Origin: Phycomyces blakesleeanus NRRL 1555(-)
Lineage: Eukaryota; Mucoromycota; Mucoromycetes; Mucorales; Phycomycetaceae
Length of the DNA stretch: 64,000 nucleotides
Direction: 5' to 3'
NCBI RefSeq assembly: GCF_001638985.1
Contig: NW_017265146.1
Span: 1 to 64,000, forward strand
Position numbers and translations under genes: made by a program. The notes below the pieces were generated by a model, which saw nothing but the letters and a program-made list of their open reading frames with translations, made no database searches and was not told the origin of the DNA. Positions 52,940-63,830 of the stretch are shown piece by piece (the stretch's first letter is position 1; the number at the start of each line of letters is the position of its first letter).

Positions 52940-54307
52940 ATGTCTCGTCCAAGGTCACCGCATGAATTGAGTAAACTGGCTACTTTTCAAGTTGCCAATT
53001 CAACACCTATACATCTTTATCTACGCTCAGCCGAACTTCTCATCCGACAAGCAAAAGTGTATCTTGATGAAAACAATCTTGAGCAGGCCTATGTGATGTA
53101 CATGAAGTACACAAAGTGAGTCCTTGTTAAAAACAAAACAAAATAAATGAACATATTTAAGCTGTCAATTGTTCATTACTGCTCGAGTCTAATACAGTTC
53201 TTAAAAGTCTAGGAATGACTGAATTACCAAACCATCCACAATATAATGATCCCAAATACAAAAAAAATAAACGTTCTATTATTCAAGTAAGAAACCAAGT
53301 TTATTGTTATATACTTAAATTTGTACATATGCGTGTGTTTGTGCATATTTACTATTTTATTTATTAATGAATAAATGAATTAATGGAATGGAATGTGTGT
53401 ATTTTTTTTAAAAAAAAAGAATTGTTTAGATGCATTGGACATTTTGGAAAACATCAAGCCAATTCTTCAAGAACAGTACGATGAATATATTAATGAGCAG
53501 CATGCTATACAAGAGCAAGAACAAGAGCGAGAACAAGAACGAGAGGAATTAGCGAGCCAAAATCAATACCACACCCGTCAAATACAGCCCCAACCCCAAC
53601 CTCAATCCTACCACCACCACCACCACCAACAACAACAGCAACAGCAGCAGCAACAGCAACCCACCTCAGATTGGTCACTTCAAGAGGCTCTCAAGGGAGT
53701 TCAGGGAGTTGGGTTCACAACATATTATCCATCTGATAGTGTTCATGGCCAAACCATTGACTATCCGCATTCTCTTCAAAGAAATCAAAGTGATGGGTAA
53801 TTTAAACTACACTCTTATTTTGTGTTAATTTGCGTATACGAATTATAACAAATCTGTTAAATTGGTGTGTGTGTGCGTGTTTTTTTTTTTGGTTTTGTTT
53901 TCTAGATTCCATTATCAAGTTAATTCATCTCCATTATTTGTACCAGTGACACACACGCCCTTACCCTCTGCTCCTCCTCTTCCACCAAAAGAGTCTGCGT
54001 ACGCCCACCAATCCTCTCCTCATCTTTACTCTCACCCACCTACACTTCCACCAAAGGTTCCATTGGAACCCAAAAATGAGCCTATCTTACCACCCAAGAT
54101 CCCAGACAAACCGACAGAGTCCCATAGTCCGATAGCCTGTACAGAAAGAGGAGAGCCTTTGAGAAAGATGCGGTTACCCCATGTCCTTCAAGAACAATTC
54201 CTTTCTCTCGCAAGGCCCAATACTCTCAAAAATATTGAAACCTGTGGAATTCTTGCCGGGAATCTTGTAAGTGCAAATACACGCACATATACGTGTATAT
54301 ATATATG

Positions 54308-54341
<34 letters not shown>

Positions 54342-55223
54342 TGTATGTATGTTTGTCGGTATGGGTGTTTTCATTATATTGTGTACACTTTGACTCGCTC
54401 TTTTATTTCCTTATTCTTCTCCTTTTTCATGATTTTCTTGTATTTTTATTTGTAGAAAAATAATGTCCTGACAATCACGACGTTAATTCTACCAAAGCAG
54501 ACGGGTACCTCAGATACTTGTTCTACTGAAAACGAAGAAGATCTTTTTGAATTTCAAAATAAGCATGACTTGTTAACCTTTGGTTGGATCCATGCAAGTA
54601 TTTCCATTTCTTCTTTTGTTTATTTGCATTCATAAAACAAAGATGAAGTATGTGTATAGATATAGATATACTAAAGTCTCTTTTTTTAGACCCACCCAAC
54701 TCAATCCTGTTTCTTAAGTTCGGTTGATCTACATACTCACTGCTCTTATCAACTGATGCTCCCTGAAGCAATTGCCATTGTGTGCTCACCAAGCCAAACA
54801 CCAAAGTAAGAGTTTGTTGAAGGAATTCATTTATTAATATATCTTGACTTTCTTCTTTTTCTTTTTGTGCGTGGGTACTTGATCAGTTTTGGTATCTTTC
54901 GGTTGACAGATCCACCAGGATTGGATATAATTAGTACCTGTAGAGCTGAGCGTGCATTTCACACTCATCCAGATAAGCCTATTTATACCGTAAGTATTTC
55001 TATTTTCTCTATTTGTTTTACACCAATCTGTGTGTGTGAGTTCGTGAGTGAGTTTGTGTGCATTTGTGTGGGTGTGGTTGTAGGTTATTCATTACTCATT
55101 ACTAAACTAATTGTTATGTATGTGTATATATGTGTATTTTTGTACTGATAAAAAAAGGATGCAAGTGATACAGGATTCATTGAGATGATCAATTTTGATG
55201 TCAATGTAGTAGATTTACGCTAA
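52940..55223 (+). CDS. AMSH/STAMBP-type JAMM deubiquitinase
   Basis: Eight exons: 52940-53115, 53208-53286, 53420-53796, 53906-54266, 54456-54593, 54690-54805, 54887-54989 and 55158-55223 (1416 nt, 471 aa). Residues 1 to about 110 form the MIT/USP8-dimer-like helical domain ([20 protein letters not shown]). This is followed by Gln- and Pro-rich linkers with His/Gln runs. The C-terminal MPN+ domain has ETCGILAG with catalytic Glu322 and H377-x-H379-x10-D390 (WIHTHP...SSVD), the complete JAMM zinc site. AMSH enzymes cut K63-linked ubiquitin chains at endosomes, working with ESCRT proteins. Intron 5 has a GC donor (CAT|GCAAGT) and splits the JAMM motif itself. Introns 1, 2 and 7 appear to end in AAG. 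The exact start of exon 2 is the least certain point. Confidence 0.93.
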
Positions 55224-55363
55224 CAAGGGCCAAAGATGAAGAAGCCAAAAAAATTGCAACCACATACTTACACATCCACAAATTAAATACCAATATACAC
55301 ATAGACAGACACAGCCATAGCCATAGCTGTGTATGCATATATGTTTGTATATGTAATGGATCT

Positions 55364-56062
55364 TCATTGATGTGGTTTGTGTGCCAATATATCCATGGAT
55401 TTCTTAATCATCTTGGCCATAGAATGAAATGATTCAATACGCTCCATATCTCCTACTGTTTTGCGTACGTCTGAGATGTCCAGATTTGCAGTATCTACAT
55501 CATTAGCCAGTGCAGTAAGATTGTTCTTTTCCTGGACTATTCTAGGAACCCTCCGATGGATATGATCTGATACTCGAAACAGTCCTAGTGAACAATCATT
55601 CAAGGCCAATTTGAGAGTGTTCACAACTCCCTCTGTCACTTTTTTTTTGTCATAAAAAGAAACCAAAACCACATATACATACACATGAGTTTATTATTAT
55701 TATTATTATTATTTCTTGTAGCTTTGATATCTTTTATTACCTTTTGAGACCCGTTCTTGCACACGTTGTTCTTTTTCTTCGGGATCAAGAGAATGTAAGC
55801 TGGTGGTTAATCCCGGATGGAGAATTGCGACTGCTCCGTTATTTAGTATACTTAGACTAGTGCTGGATGCTCGTCTTGCATAGGTTGAAAGTTGATCGAA
55901 TGAGACTTGTGACCATGGTGATGATGGTGGGGGAGGCTCTGTTGAACCGATTGTAGATTGAGATGTAATTGAGGGTGATTGTCGTTTGTGACGAGGAACA
56001 AAGATGGAGAGTCCCGAGCCCAATATAGATGGTTTGGTAGGTTCTTCGTTTGTAGATTCCAT
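55364..56062 (-). CDS. BORCS8 (MEF2BNB)-like BORC subunit
   Basis: Two exons on the minus strand: 55741-56062 and 55364-55638 (597 nt, 198 aa). The C-terminal exon matches the small BORCS8 family: VTEGVVNTLKLALNDCSLGLFRVSDHIHRRVPRIV, then a helical stretch ending with SMAKMIKKSMDIL. In animals BORC sits on lysosomes and recruits Arl8 and kinesins to move them along microtubules. The first ~100 residues are Ser/Pro-rich, unlike animal BORCS8, with an amphipathic stretch before the domain. The intron ends in AAG (AAAAAAG|TGACAG). The stop codon lies 140 bp from that of the AMSH-like gene (convergent pair). Family call is good; BORC membership in fungi is inferred. Confidence 0.8.
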
Positions 56063-57489
56063 AAAGTAAAGTAAAATAAAATTAGAGGAAAATGAAGGAA
56101 ATAAAGAAGGTGACCTGTACACCCATTTTTTTTTTGATAACCGAGGATTACATCATATCAAATAGCATTAATTCAAATTTTGCTTTATTCACTAACGCAC
56201 AAGTGTGTGAGAGTGTGTGTATGTAAGTTCTTATTTATTACAGTATGGCCATGATTATGATTATAGTTTTGCCATCATTCCATTTTCATTCCATCCTTCA
56301 TTATCATCAAATAAGCGTTCGAGACCTAAAAACGACTCTGCTAATTTCCATCGTTCTGCTCGTTGTGCTTCAATTGATTGGTCTGACCACAAATCATGGC
56401 CACAGAGCTCAGCAACGGCCTGGAGGGGTGACAGTTTTTCCAGATCTTTGGTTAGAGACGAGCTTACTAACAGCAACACAGTAGATGAATTCTGCTAAAA
56501 TCCAAGACTTTGCTGTACATGCTGTAAACATTAAGTCCAATATAAACAATTGGTTATTAGTAATAGCAATAGTAGAAAAGGGGACAACTCAGGGAAAACT
56601 TGAAGATATTGTCCCTACGGACTTTCCTGGGTTTACATTACCCAGATTTTTACTATTTTTACTTTTGCCCCGGGACACTTCTAGGGATATTCTGGCAGAA
56701 ATGACCGTAAATTAGGGAAAATTCAGCCAGAATATCCCTAGCACAAAAACAATGTCTCTAGCGCCTGAAAGTGATCCGATAAATAGGATAATGTATATTT
56801 TTCTCAGGTAATCACTAAACTATCAAAGCTAGTAGCATATACACGCTACAAACTAATCATCTGTCAATGGAGTCTTGATTCATTAAAAAATCAAGGCTCT
56901 AAAGTAAAAAACTGATCTTTTCAAGCTCTACACTTTACCATTCCAACAGAATAATATTAGTCGACATAATCTAGCTTATATAAAGTTAAAAGTCTATCTG
57001 TGATATGCTTTTTTCTAATGAATCAATCAGTGGCTTAATAAAATAGCAACCTCGGAAAGAGTAAACTGGAACTCTTCCTTGCGTGTATTATCAAAAAAAG
57101 CTGTCAGATGAAGGTACTTATAGGTATCTCTATTCTTATGAATGGTATATTGAGTGCCTTTAGAACCCAAATAATAGCTGTATATAGCAGGAGTGATAGT
57201 AAGCATGGCGTTTTTCTGTTAAATGAGATAAATGAAGAGGAAAGAAGTATAAATATGATTTTTGTAACGTCCTCAAAAGCGCCCCTTATTTTAACCGGAG
57301 ACGTGCATTCCGATTCTGGTTTTAAATCTTTTCCATTTTTAGCAGTCATGAAAGTTCCCTACGTTGTCCTGACGCGTGTTGAGTTTTTTGTGCGTGCAAC
57401 TTGGTCAGAAATAAGAATGAAAAGGTATTGAAGAAGAATTAAAAATGTAATTCTGGTGTACGAGTTCGGGTGGGAAAGGGAATAATAGA
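56063..57489. other. Intergenic region with short unassigned ORFs
   Basis: Open frames at 56485-56715 (+) and 57108-57431 (+) show no recognised family, and the second is equally open on the minus strand. A perfect 16-bp inverted repeat at 56681-56696 and 56726-56741 (ctagggatattctggc) forms a hairpin. No gene is called. Confidence 0.4.
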
Positions 57490-58028
57490 AGGCGTTCACA
57501 TAGTTGCGGTCGACCGATTTTTTTCGTCGGTCGACCGGTTTTTTTTCCCAATTTTAGGCAAAAAAATTACTCCAAAAATGGGCAACAAATTTAAGTGCAT
57601 CCCCAGCAAAAGACAGGGGATGCACTAAAAATCGCTCCTTTTATAGAATATTTAATCGACGACATCTTTTTAAGCTGACGAGTCTTTGTCTACTTTTTTG
57701 CTAAAGTCTTAAAGCACTTAATTATTTACATCATCTGCATATTGCTCTTATTTTTTAGGCATTTCTGATAAAGAAAAGGTTGTTATTAAAAAAATCAGTA
57801 AAGTTCATTTTTTGAAGCCTTTGAACTGACTATTATTACTGTTATTCATGTTTGTAAATAGATAGAAAAATAAAAGTTTATTAGGGGGCATTTTAGTAAA
57901 ATACAAATATTATGTGAAACTAACCTCGAGTGACTCTTGTTTTCAATTTCAGAAGCTACTATAAACAGTAGAGAAAATTAAGGCGGTCGACCGTTAAAAA
58001 TCGGTCGACCACAACTATGTGAACGCCT
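57490..58028. mobile_element. MITE-like element A (539 bp)
   Basis: Terminal inverted repeats start AGGCGTTCACATAGTTG on both ends, followed within each end by GGTCGACCG palindromes (four copies in all). The flanks are aga at 57487-57489 and aga at 58029-58031, a possible 3-bp target duplication. There is no internal ORF, so it would depend on a transposase supplied elsewhere. Confidence 0.75.
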
Positions 58029-58918
58029 AGAGAGAAAGGTGAATATAAGAAAGGTACAGAGTATTTAGAAAGGCGATTGAATGTTCAACTTCACTCGGGA
58101 CTGTTGAGGACAGAAAAGAACAAAGATGTTAAGGTAGAAGGTGAAGAAGGATATAAGAACACTATCGATTTCGCTCGACACAATCCAAACAGTTAAAACA
58201 GCAAGTCATAAGAAGATGAAGTAGAAGCGGAAATAAGAGAAAACTTTTGATTTCACTCGGGACAATCACACAGGTAAAGAAGAACAGGGAGGAGATAAAA
58301 GGAAATGAGGATTTTGAACAGGGATATAAGACTTTAATACGATGTATGATTGCTTTCCTACGGGTCAGGTAGAAAGCAATTCAAGGACAGTAATTTTTAA
58401 GAAAGAGAGATAACTGATGATATTTATTGTTTGTAAAATAGGTTTCTTATATACCTTTTGTAAAATGAAAAATATGAAAATAAAATATTTGGAGATTGTA
58501 GATGTGACTTATAGTGTGAGAAGGGATGCTATGTAAAGGCGGGTAGATGTCAATGTCAATGTCAAGGGAAAGAGTGGGATAATGTTTGTGTTTTTGATAA
58601 AATGTAAAGGTAAGATGTTAGAATACAATAAGAGTGGAATACAAAGTGAGAAGTTAATAGCAGTAATAGTGGAAGATAAATAGTGTGAGAAAAAGGCAAC
58701 TGGGAATATAAATGGGTAAAATAATGCAAGAGGTACAAGTATGTTCGGGAGATGTGGATGTAGGTGAATTACAATGAAAATGATGTGCGATGTGTATATA
58801 CGAGAATGTGGGGGGAAACTGGAAAAGGAAAAGGGAAGATGTATGTATAAAAGGTAAAAATGCCAAAGGGATAATATATGCGGGAAAAATAGGAGTGATA
58901 ATAAGAGTAAAATATATG
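58029..58918. other. Intergenic region with short degenerate repeats
   Basis: The phrase (t/c)actcggga/cactcgac recurs near 58093, 58172 and 58255, about 80 bp apart, within A/G-rich sequence. This suggests three decayed tandem units. No gene is seen. Confidence 0.4.
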
Positions 58919-59665
58919 GGGGGTACTCAGCCAGATTGATCGATCAAATTCTTGTGTGAATCTTGGCCAAAGGCATCAATTTGTAGTTGAGGACACCAAA
59001 AGACAAAAGTACAAAATTCGTACAAAATTCATAGATTTTTATAGCATTTATAGAATAAGCTTTTGCACATTCTGATTTCTTCTTTGAACCTATAGTCATC
59101 TAGACTCTCGAAGAAGTCAAGTGTTCTTTCCCTTTACTCAACATCTGGAAATAAATTGTCAACCTTGTGTATGTATTTATTGGCTTTAAATGTTTGTTCA
59201 AGCTCCTTCACGGCAGCCATCTGCTCCAACTTTATATTAACTTCCTTTTTGATTACTTCTAAAATATCTTTAATAAGCTCGTCTGCACTTGCTGATAAAG
59301 ACTCTACCAGTGTTTTTTTTTCACGATAAATTCACTGATTTTATGTGATTTCTTCAAGGCATCAATTGTTTGCTACTTTGTATTGTATTTTTTTATATAA
59401 GATGGAGAGAAAGAAGTATTATAAGACTTTGACGGCAATAAGTTCTATTATTTATTAAGGAGAAAGATAAAAACAGTATCGTATTGCATATGAAAAAGTA
59501 AGGATTAGGCCAATCAGAGAGCCGTACGTTTTTCGATCAAAATTTGATCGAAATTTGATCTTTCAAAAAGACGATCAAATTTTTATCGTCGCTATTACAA
59601 TTTTAGTCCAATAATATCGCGTTATGAATTCAAAATTTGATCGATCAATCTGGCTGAGTACCCCC
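58919..59665. mobile_element. TIR element B (747 bp) carrying a coding remnant
   Basis: Ends are inverted repeats of about 32 bp beginning GGGGGTACTCAGCCAGATTG, continuing with GATCGATCAAATT. The interior near the right end is rich in further gatcaaa/tttgatc motifs. No convincing target-site duplication is visible. Unlike element A, it holds a coding-looking stretch on the minus strand (separate entry). Confidence 0.75.
59147..59380 (-). pseudogene. Frameshifted coding remnant inside TIR element B
   Basis: The minus strand reads IDALKKSHKISEFIV, then after a one-base slip in an A-run TLVESLSASADELIKDILEV, then EVNIKLEQMAAVKELEQTF and a stop (TAA at 59147). The composition (charged, helical) and codon pattern look like real protein. 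I do not recognise the family. It may be the tail of an element-encoded protein or a captured host fragment. Confidence 0.45.
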
Positions 59666-60003
59666 AATAGTTTAATAACGAATAGTAGAGTGAATAAGAA
59701 TTCCAATAAAAAGTTAGGTTCAATTTAGATGTAAAGGAAAAACGATTTCCTAAGTAACTCCTCGAAAAATTGTTAAAAAGGAACTATTTCCTTGTCCTTG
59801 TATTGTCTTATCCTTGTTTTTTTGTTCGGTATGACCTGTGTTACAAGTTATATTGTTCGCTCCAATTGTTTCCTTGGATTAAGAACACAAGGCTTGGAAT
59901 TACTCAATTTTGCAATTGCCTATCTACGCATAGCACAAACGCTTGTTTGTTCAGAATTTTATTCTTATGCAACAAATATATTCATTAATATTCCATTAAC
60001 ACC

Positions 60004-61908
60004 ATGACAATTTCTAAAATCCCCCCCGAGATTCTTACTTCCATTGCAATGTTCCTTTCCAAGAGAGAATTGCGGCAAAGCTCGCTTGTTTGTAAACAAT
60101 GGCGACAACCCTTTTACGAAGAGCTATGGCGAACAGTCCGGTTATATAATGAAGCAGCTATTAATGCAATGCTCTGTTTACATTCTCAAAACAAATATAT
60201 GACTTATGGTCAATATGTCAGAAACTTATTCATTTCAGGGGAAACCCCTGTAAGCCGCGGAAATATCTTGGTTCTTCAACAGCTTTTTCCAAACACTCGG
60301 CACCTTGATATAGCATTATCATATCCAGAGACGACAGATATAAGCATAAATTGGAGTGTGTGGAAGTCGTTAACTGAGCTTGCCGTAGATTTTCAATACT
60401 ACATCGATAGTAGCGTAATGACATCGTGCTCTGTAATATTGTCGCACCTCTCCTATTTGACAACGCTTGGTTTGGTATTTGGCGATACGTATACATCAAG
60501 AATCGGGGACTTTGAGGCTATTCATTATTATCTGCCATACCTAAAAAGCTTTTCGATCAAACTTAAATCGGTCAGAGTTATTGAAAAAGACATTAAACTT
60601 ATAAATGAGGCGGTGCCAGCAAATAACGTATGGAAGCTTTCGATAACAATGGATATGCAAGACTTACAGTGGCTTTATTACTTTGCTGTGAAATACCCAA
60701 ATGTCCGCGAAATGACATTATATGTCATAGGCGAAAGGGATTATTTGAAAGACTGTAACCTAGCAGTAGCCAAATCAAGAATATCATCGCTTCCACACGT
60801 ATTCCCAAGCCTGGACAAACTCACGTTGGACAATAGCGCTCATGCTACTTTGTTTCCTCTCGCATTCTATCAGTGCTTTTACGATAAGACACTCTCTATC
60901 AAAGAATTCATATATCAATTTTACATCATGCCAAACGAAGAAAGAATAGTTGAAAGAACTACAAGAGAGTTTATGCGTGTATCTTCTAAAACCATCGAAT
61001 CAATGACTCTCAGCGAGAACGATTATATGGAATGTTCCAATCCTCGAGATTTAACCACGTTATTCACCGACTGCCCTCGATTAGTTTGTCTGCACTTTGA
61101 TAACTGCGGTTCCTGCCTGAAATTCGATACAATCGCGGACTGTTGTCCTTCTTTAAAGGAGCTCAAGCTGTATAGGGGAGGTGTCTATATTGGCCCAGAA
61201 GCAATCAAATCGTTCAAACCACACGGACTACGGATACTTAACCTTAAGGAAGCATCCATTGACCCTGATACACTGAAATATATTTCTGTTCGGTGTGTAT
61301 CCTTAAGCCATGCGTCCTTTCACAGATTGGTAGTATTCGGAACTATTTCTGCAGATACAGGGAATCTTTTGATCGATATGTCCAACGCCAGACTTACGGA
61401 GCTGTTAATTGACGGTCTATTTTACAGAGCTCCTGAAGCAGTAGGACTATGGTATCCAATAACTAAAATTGACCTTATGAAACTGGTGCGACTTACCAAA
61501 CCGTATCCTCAAACGGGTGAAAGATATGAACAGACCGATCAATATTCTGCCAATCATGTATCCATATATGAGACCGAGACAACTTGGTATAATGTTTTCA
61601 CCTGTGCGTATTGGTCAGCACCTTCGGACGTGTACATGTTAAAGCAGCCTGAAGTGGACTTTATCAAAGAATACTTTGAGAACTATCGGGACAACATGCT
61701 TCCTGACAAAATGCAAGATATTTGTATTTCTAAAAAAAATCAATATGGTATACAGTATGATGTGTATCCTGGCCGAGGATATGTGACGTTTATGTGTGGG
61801 TATGCAGAGAACAGCTACATCAACATGGAGTATAGAAGAAGCTTGGATGGGTTCAAATGGAATTCTACCAAGAATATGGTAGAGTATCTTGGTAAATCTT
61901 TCTCATAA
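60004..61908 (+). CDS. F-box protein with LRR-like C-terminal region
   Basis: A single uninterrupted 634-codon exon. Residues about 3-48 are an F-box: IPPEILTSIAMFLSKRELRQSSLVCKQWRQPFYEELW. This motif binds Skp1 in SCF ubiquitin ligases; the rest selects the substrate. The following ~550 residues show irregular leucine-rich spacing (for example LKELKLYRGG, LRILNLKEASI, LTELLIDG), like the large fungal F-box/LRR families. The intronless structure contrasts with the other genes here and fits a lineage-expanded or retrocopied family. Upstream, an ORF at 59770-59988 ends just before the start and is not called. Flanked on both sides by TIR elements. Substrate unknown. Confidence 0.85.
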   Translation: MTISKIPPEILTSIAMFLSKRELRQSSLVCKQWRQPFYEELWRTVRLYNEAAINAMLCLHSQNKYMTYGQYVRNLFISGETPVSRGNILVLQQLFPNTRHLDIALSYPETTDISINWSVWKSLTELAVDFQYYIDSSVMTSCSVILSHLSYLTTLGLVFGDTYTSRIGDFEAIHYYLPYLKSFSIKLKSVRVIEKDIKLINEAVPANNVWKLSITMDMQDLQWLYYFAVKYPNVREMTLYVIGERDYLKDCNLAVAKSRISSLPHVFPSLDKLTLDNSAHATLFPLAFYQCFYDKTLSIKEFIYQFYIMPNEERIVERTTREFMRVSSKTIESMTLSENDYMECSNPRDLTTLFTDCPRLVCLHFDNCGSCLKFDTIADCCPSLKELKLYRGGVYIGPEAIKSFKPHGLRILNLKEASIDPDTLKYISVRCVSLSHASFHRLVVFGTISADTGNLLIDMSNARLTELLIDGLFYRAPEAVGLWYPITKIDLMKLVRLTKPYPQTGERYEQTDQYSANHVSIYETETTWYNVFTCAYWSAPSDVYMLKQPEVDFIKEYFENYRDNMLPDKMQDICISKKNQYGIQYDVYPGRGYVTFMCGYAENSYINMEYRRSLDGFKWNSTKNMVEYLGKSFS

Positions 61909-62020
61909 ATATAGCGATCTTTGTACACTAATAACATCATGCAAGTCTTAAAGAGTTTTCGGGTTGTAAAATTTGTGTTCCTTTTTTTTTATACTCAGTG
62001 TATTTTTGTTTAAACACTAT

Positions 62021-62562
62021 AGGTGCTTACGGAATCAGTTATTGATATAAAATTTCCTATTGATTACTTTACTAAACGCCATATTTAGGATAGCGCAAAT
62101 TACCAAGTATAGGTGCTATTTACGTAATTTTAAGTCGGTGTTGTAATCAGTACTACACTCAAGAGATATGATCTTGTTTGAACATATAGCATATTGAAAT
62201 CAATTGTTTTTCCCATTTCTTGTTAAAGAAGTACAAACTATACTGCTTGAAACAAAATATTTTATTTACAGTAATGTATTGTATGCTTCTTTAAAAAATA
62301 CTAGCTTTAATATATATAAAAAAGCCTAGAAAATGAGATAATATAGTAAAAACAAGATGATTCTTACACGCAGTGTCGATAGGAATTATGGAAATCACCA
62401 TATATGGGTATTAATTATTTTTTCCCCTGGTAGAGAGCAGGGGAAAAATTCACGGACTTTAAAGCGAAATAGCCTTTTTGAATTTTGGAAATCACTATAT
62501 ATGGTGTTTAGTAAAGTAATCAATAGGAAATTTTATATCAATAACTGATTCCGTGAGCACCT
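62021..62562. mobile_element. MITE-like element C (542 bp)
   Basis: Long inverted repeats of about 65 bp start AGGTGCT(T/C)ACGGAATCAG at 62021 and, inverted, at 62562. They differ at only a few positions. tat flanks both sides (62018-62020 and 62563-62565), a likely 3-bp target duplication. It shares length, end sequence (AGGYGYTYAC) and duplication size with element A. No internal gene. Confidence 0.8.
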
Positions 62563-62632
62563 TATGCATTACACTCTTCTTTTTCTGAAATCTACATCTC
62601 AATAAACCAATCCAAAAACTAAAGCTACAGAT

Positions 62633-63750
62633 ATGGCACCTACTCTCAGATCCCAAGAGAAAAAGAAAACTGACAACATAACTCGTGCTATTATTGTACA
62701 CGAGAGCATTAAAAATGGTACTAAGCAATGTGACATTGCCAAGAAGCTAAATGTCAGTCCTTATACTGTTTCAAGAGTGCTCAAACACTACAAAGAAACT
62801 GACTCGTATGAGAGCGTAAAAAATTCAGGAAGGCCAAAAAAGTTGGATGCAAGAGATGAAAGAGAGATCTTACGTGAGATCTCAAAGGATCCAAAACAGC
62901 CAATGTCAGTCATCAGAAGATCCGTTACCACTCCTACATCAGCAAACACATTCAGGCGGGTTCTTCGCAGCCATGGTATATACTCACGTAAATCAATAGA
63001 AAATCAAAAAAAAACTCTATCGGAAATCAAAAGAAACGTGTCGAATGAGTCAATGCTCATCTTAACTGGAGCATTGAAAGGTAGAATAAAATTATTTGGG
63101 GGCCATAAGAAACGATTCCAATTTTTTTTTTGGCCTTGACGGGCGCTAGAGAGTTCTCTATAAGAAAAATTCTAGCCTTTGTACTACATTTATCTCTGCA
63201 AGCATGAAGTCTGAAGGTAGTTCTTTTATGGTTTGGGGACGCTTCTACAGAAAGGATGCCGGGGATTTAAAAGTCATAGACAGACAAGCCAACATCAAGA
63301 AGCAAATCGAAATACTAGAAGAAACATATCTTCCTTTTCTCTCTAGTTTTTCCCACTAGGCTGGCTAGAGCAAATTAATTCTCCAAAGAGCCAATGCTAA
63401 GGCACATACAAATAATATAGTTATAGAATGAAAGAAGAAGAAAAAAAAACAACATAAACTGAACAGTTAGTCTGACTGGCCTCCTCAAAACCCAGATCTT
63501 GATCCCATTGAGTACATCTGGGACCACGTCAACAATAGAATCCAGTCAAAAAATAAATCTTGTATAGCCTGATATATATTTATGCTACTCTTGAGAAGGA
63601 ATGAAAGCAAATTCATCAGGAATATTAGGGTGGTTTGATTTCATGTTATGAATCGAAGATGCCAAGCAGTAATTGATGCAGAAGACTGTCCGAAAAAAAA
63701 ACTATTAATAAAGATCAGATTTAACAATGTATTCAAAAAGTATATGTAAT
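62633..63750 (+). pseudogene. Tc1-type transposase pseudogene
   Basis: The first 168 codons stay open. They hold a helix-turn-helix domain (KQCDIAKKLNVSPYTVSRVL) and a second HTH-like part (SVIRRSVTTPTSANTFRRVL). After about 63110 the frame is lost in an A/T-rich stretch. Further pieces appear in other frames: SFMVWGRFYRKDAGDLKVID (from about 63220), KAHTNNIV, WPPQNPDLDPIEYIW with the third catalytic Glu kept (about 63478), and RCQAVIDAEDC near the end (about 63658). The residue before NAKAHT, normally the second catalytic Asp, reads as Ala. Inactive. It is only distantly like the 20.6 kb element. Its terminal repeats were not found. Confidence 0.85.
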
Positions 63751-63779
63751 CTACTCTATATTGATTTAATATTAGATGT

Positions 63780-63830
63780 GTACCCCTTGTTCTTGCCCCC
63801 CCCCCCCCCTTTTTTTTTTTTTTAAAAAAA
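63780..63830. repeat. C/T/A homopolymer block
   Basis: A run of about 15 C is followed by about 16 T and 7 A. This may be slippage-prone or an assembly/sequencing weak spot. The last 250 bp of the window otherwise show nothing. Confidence 0.7.
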
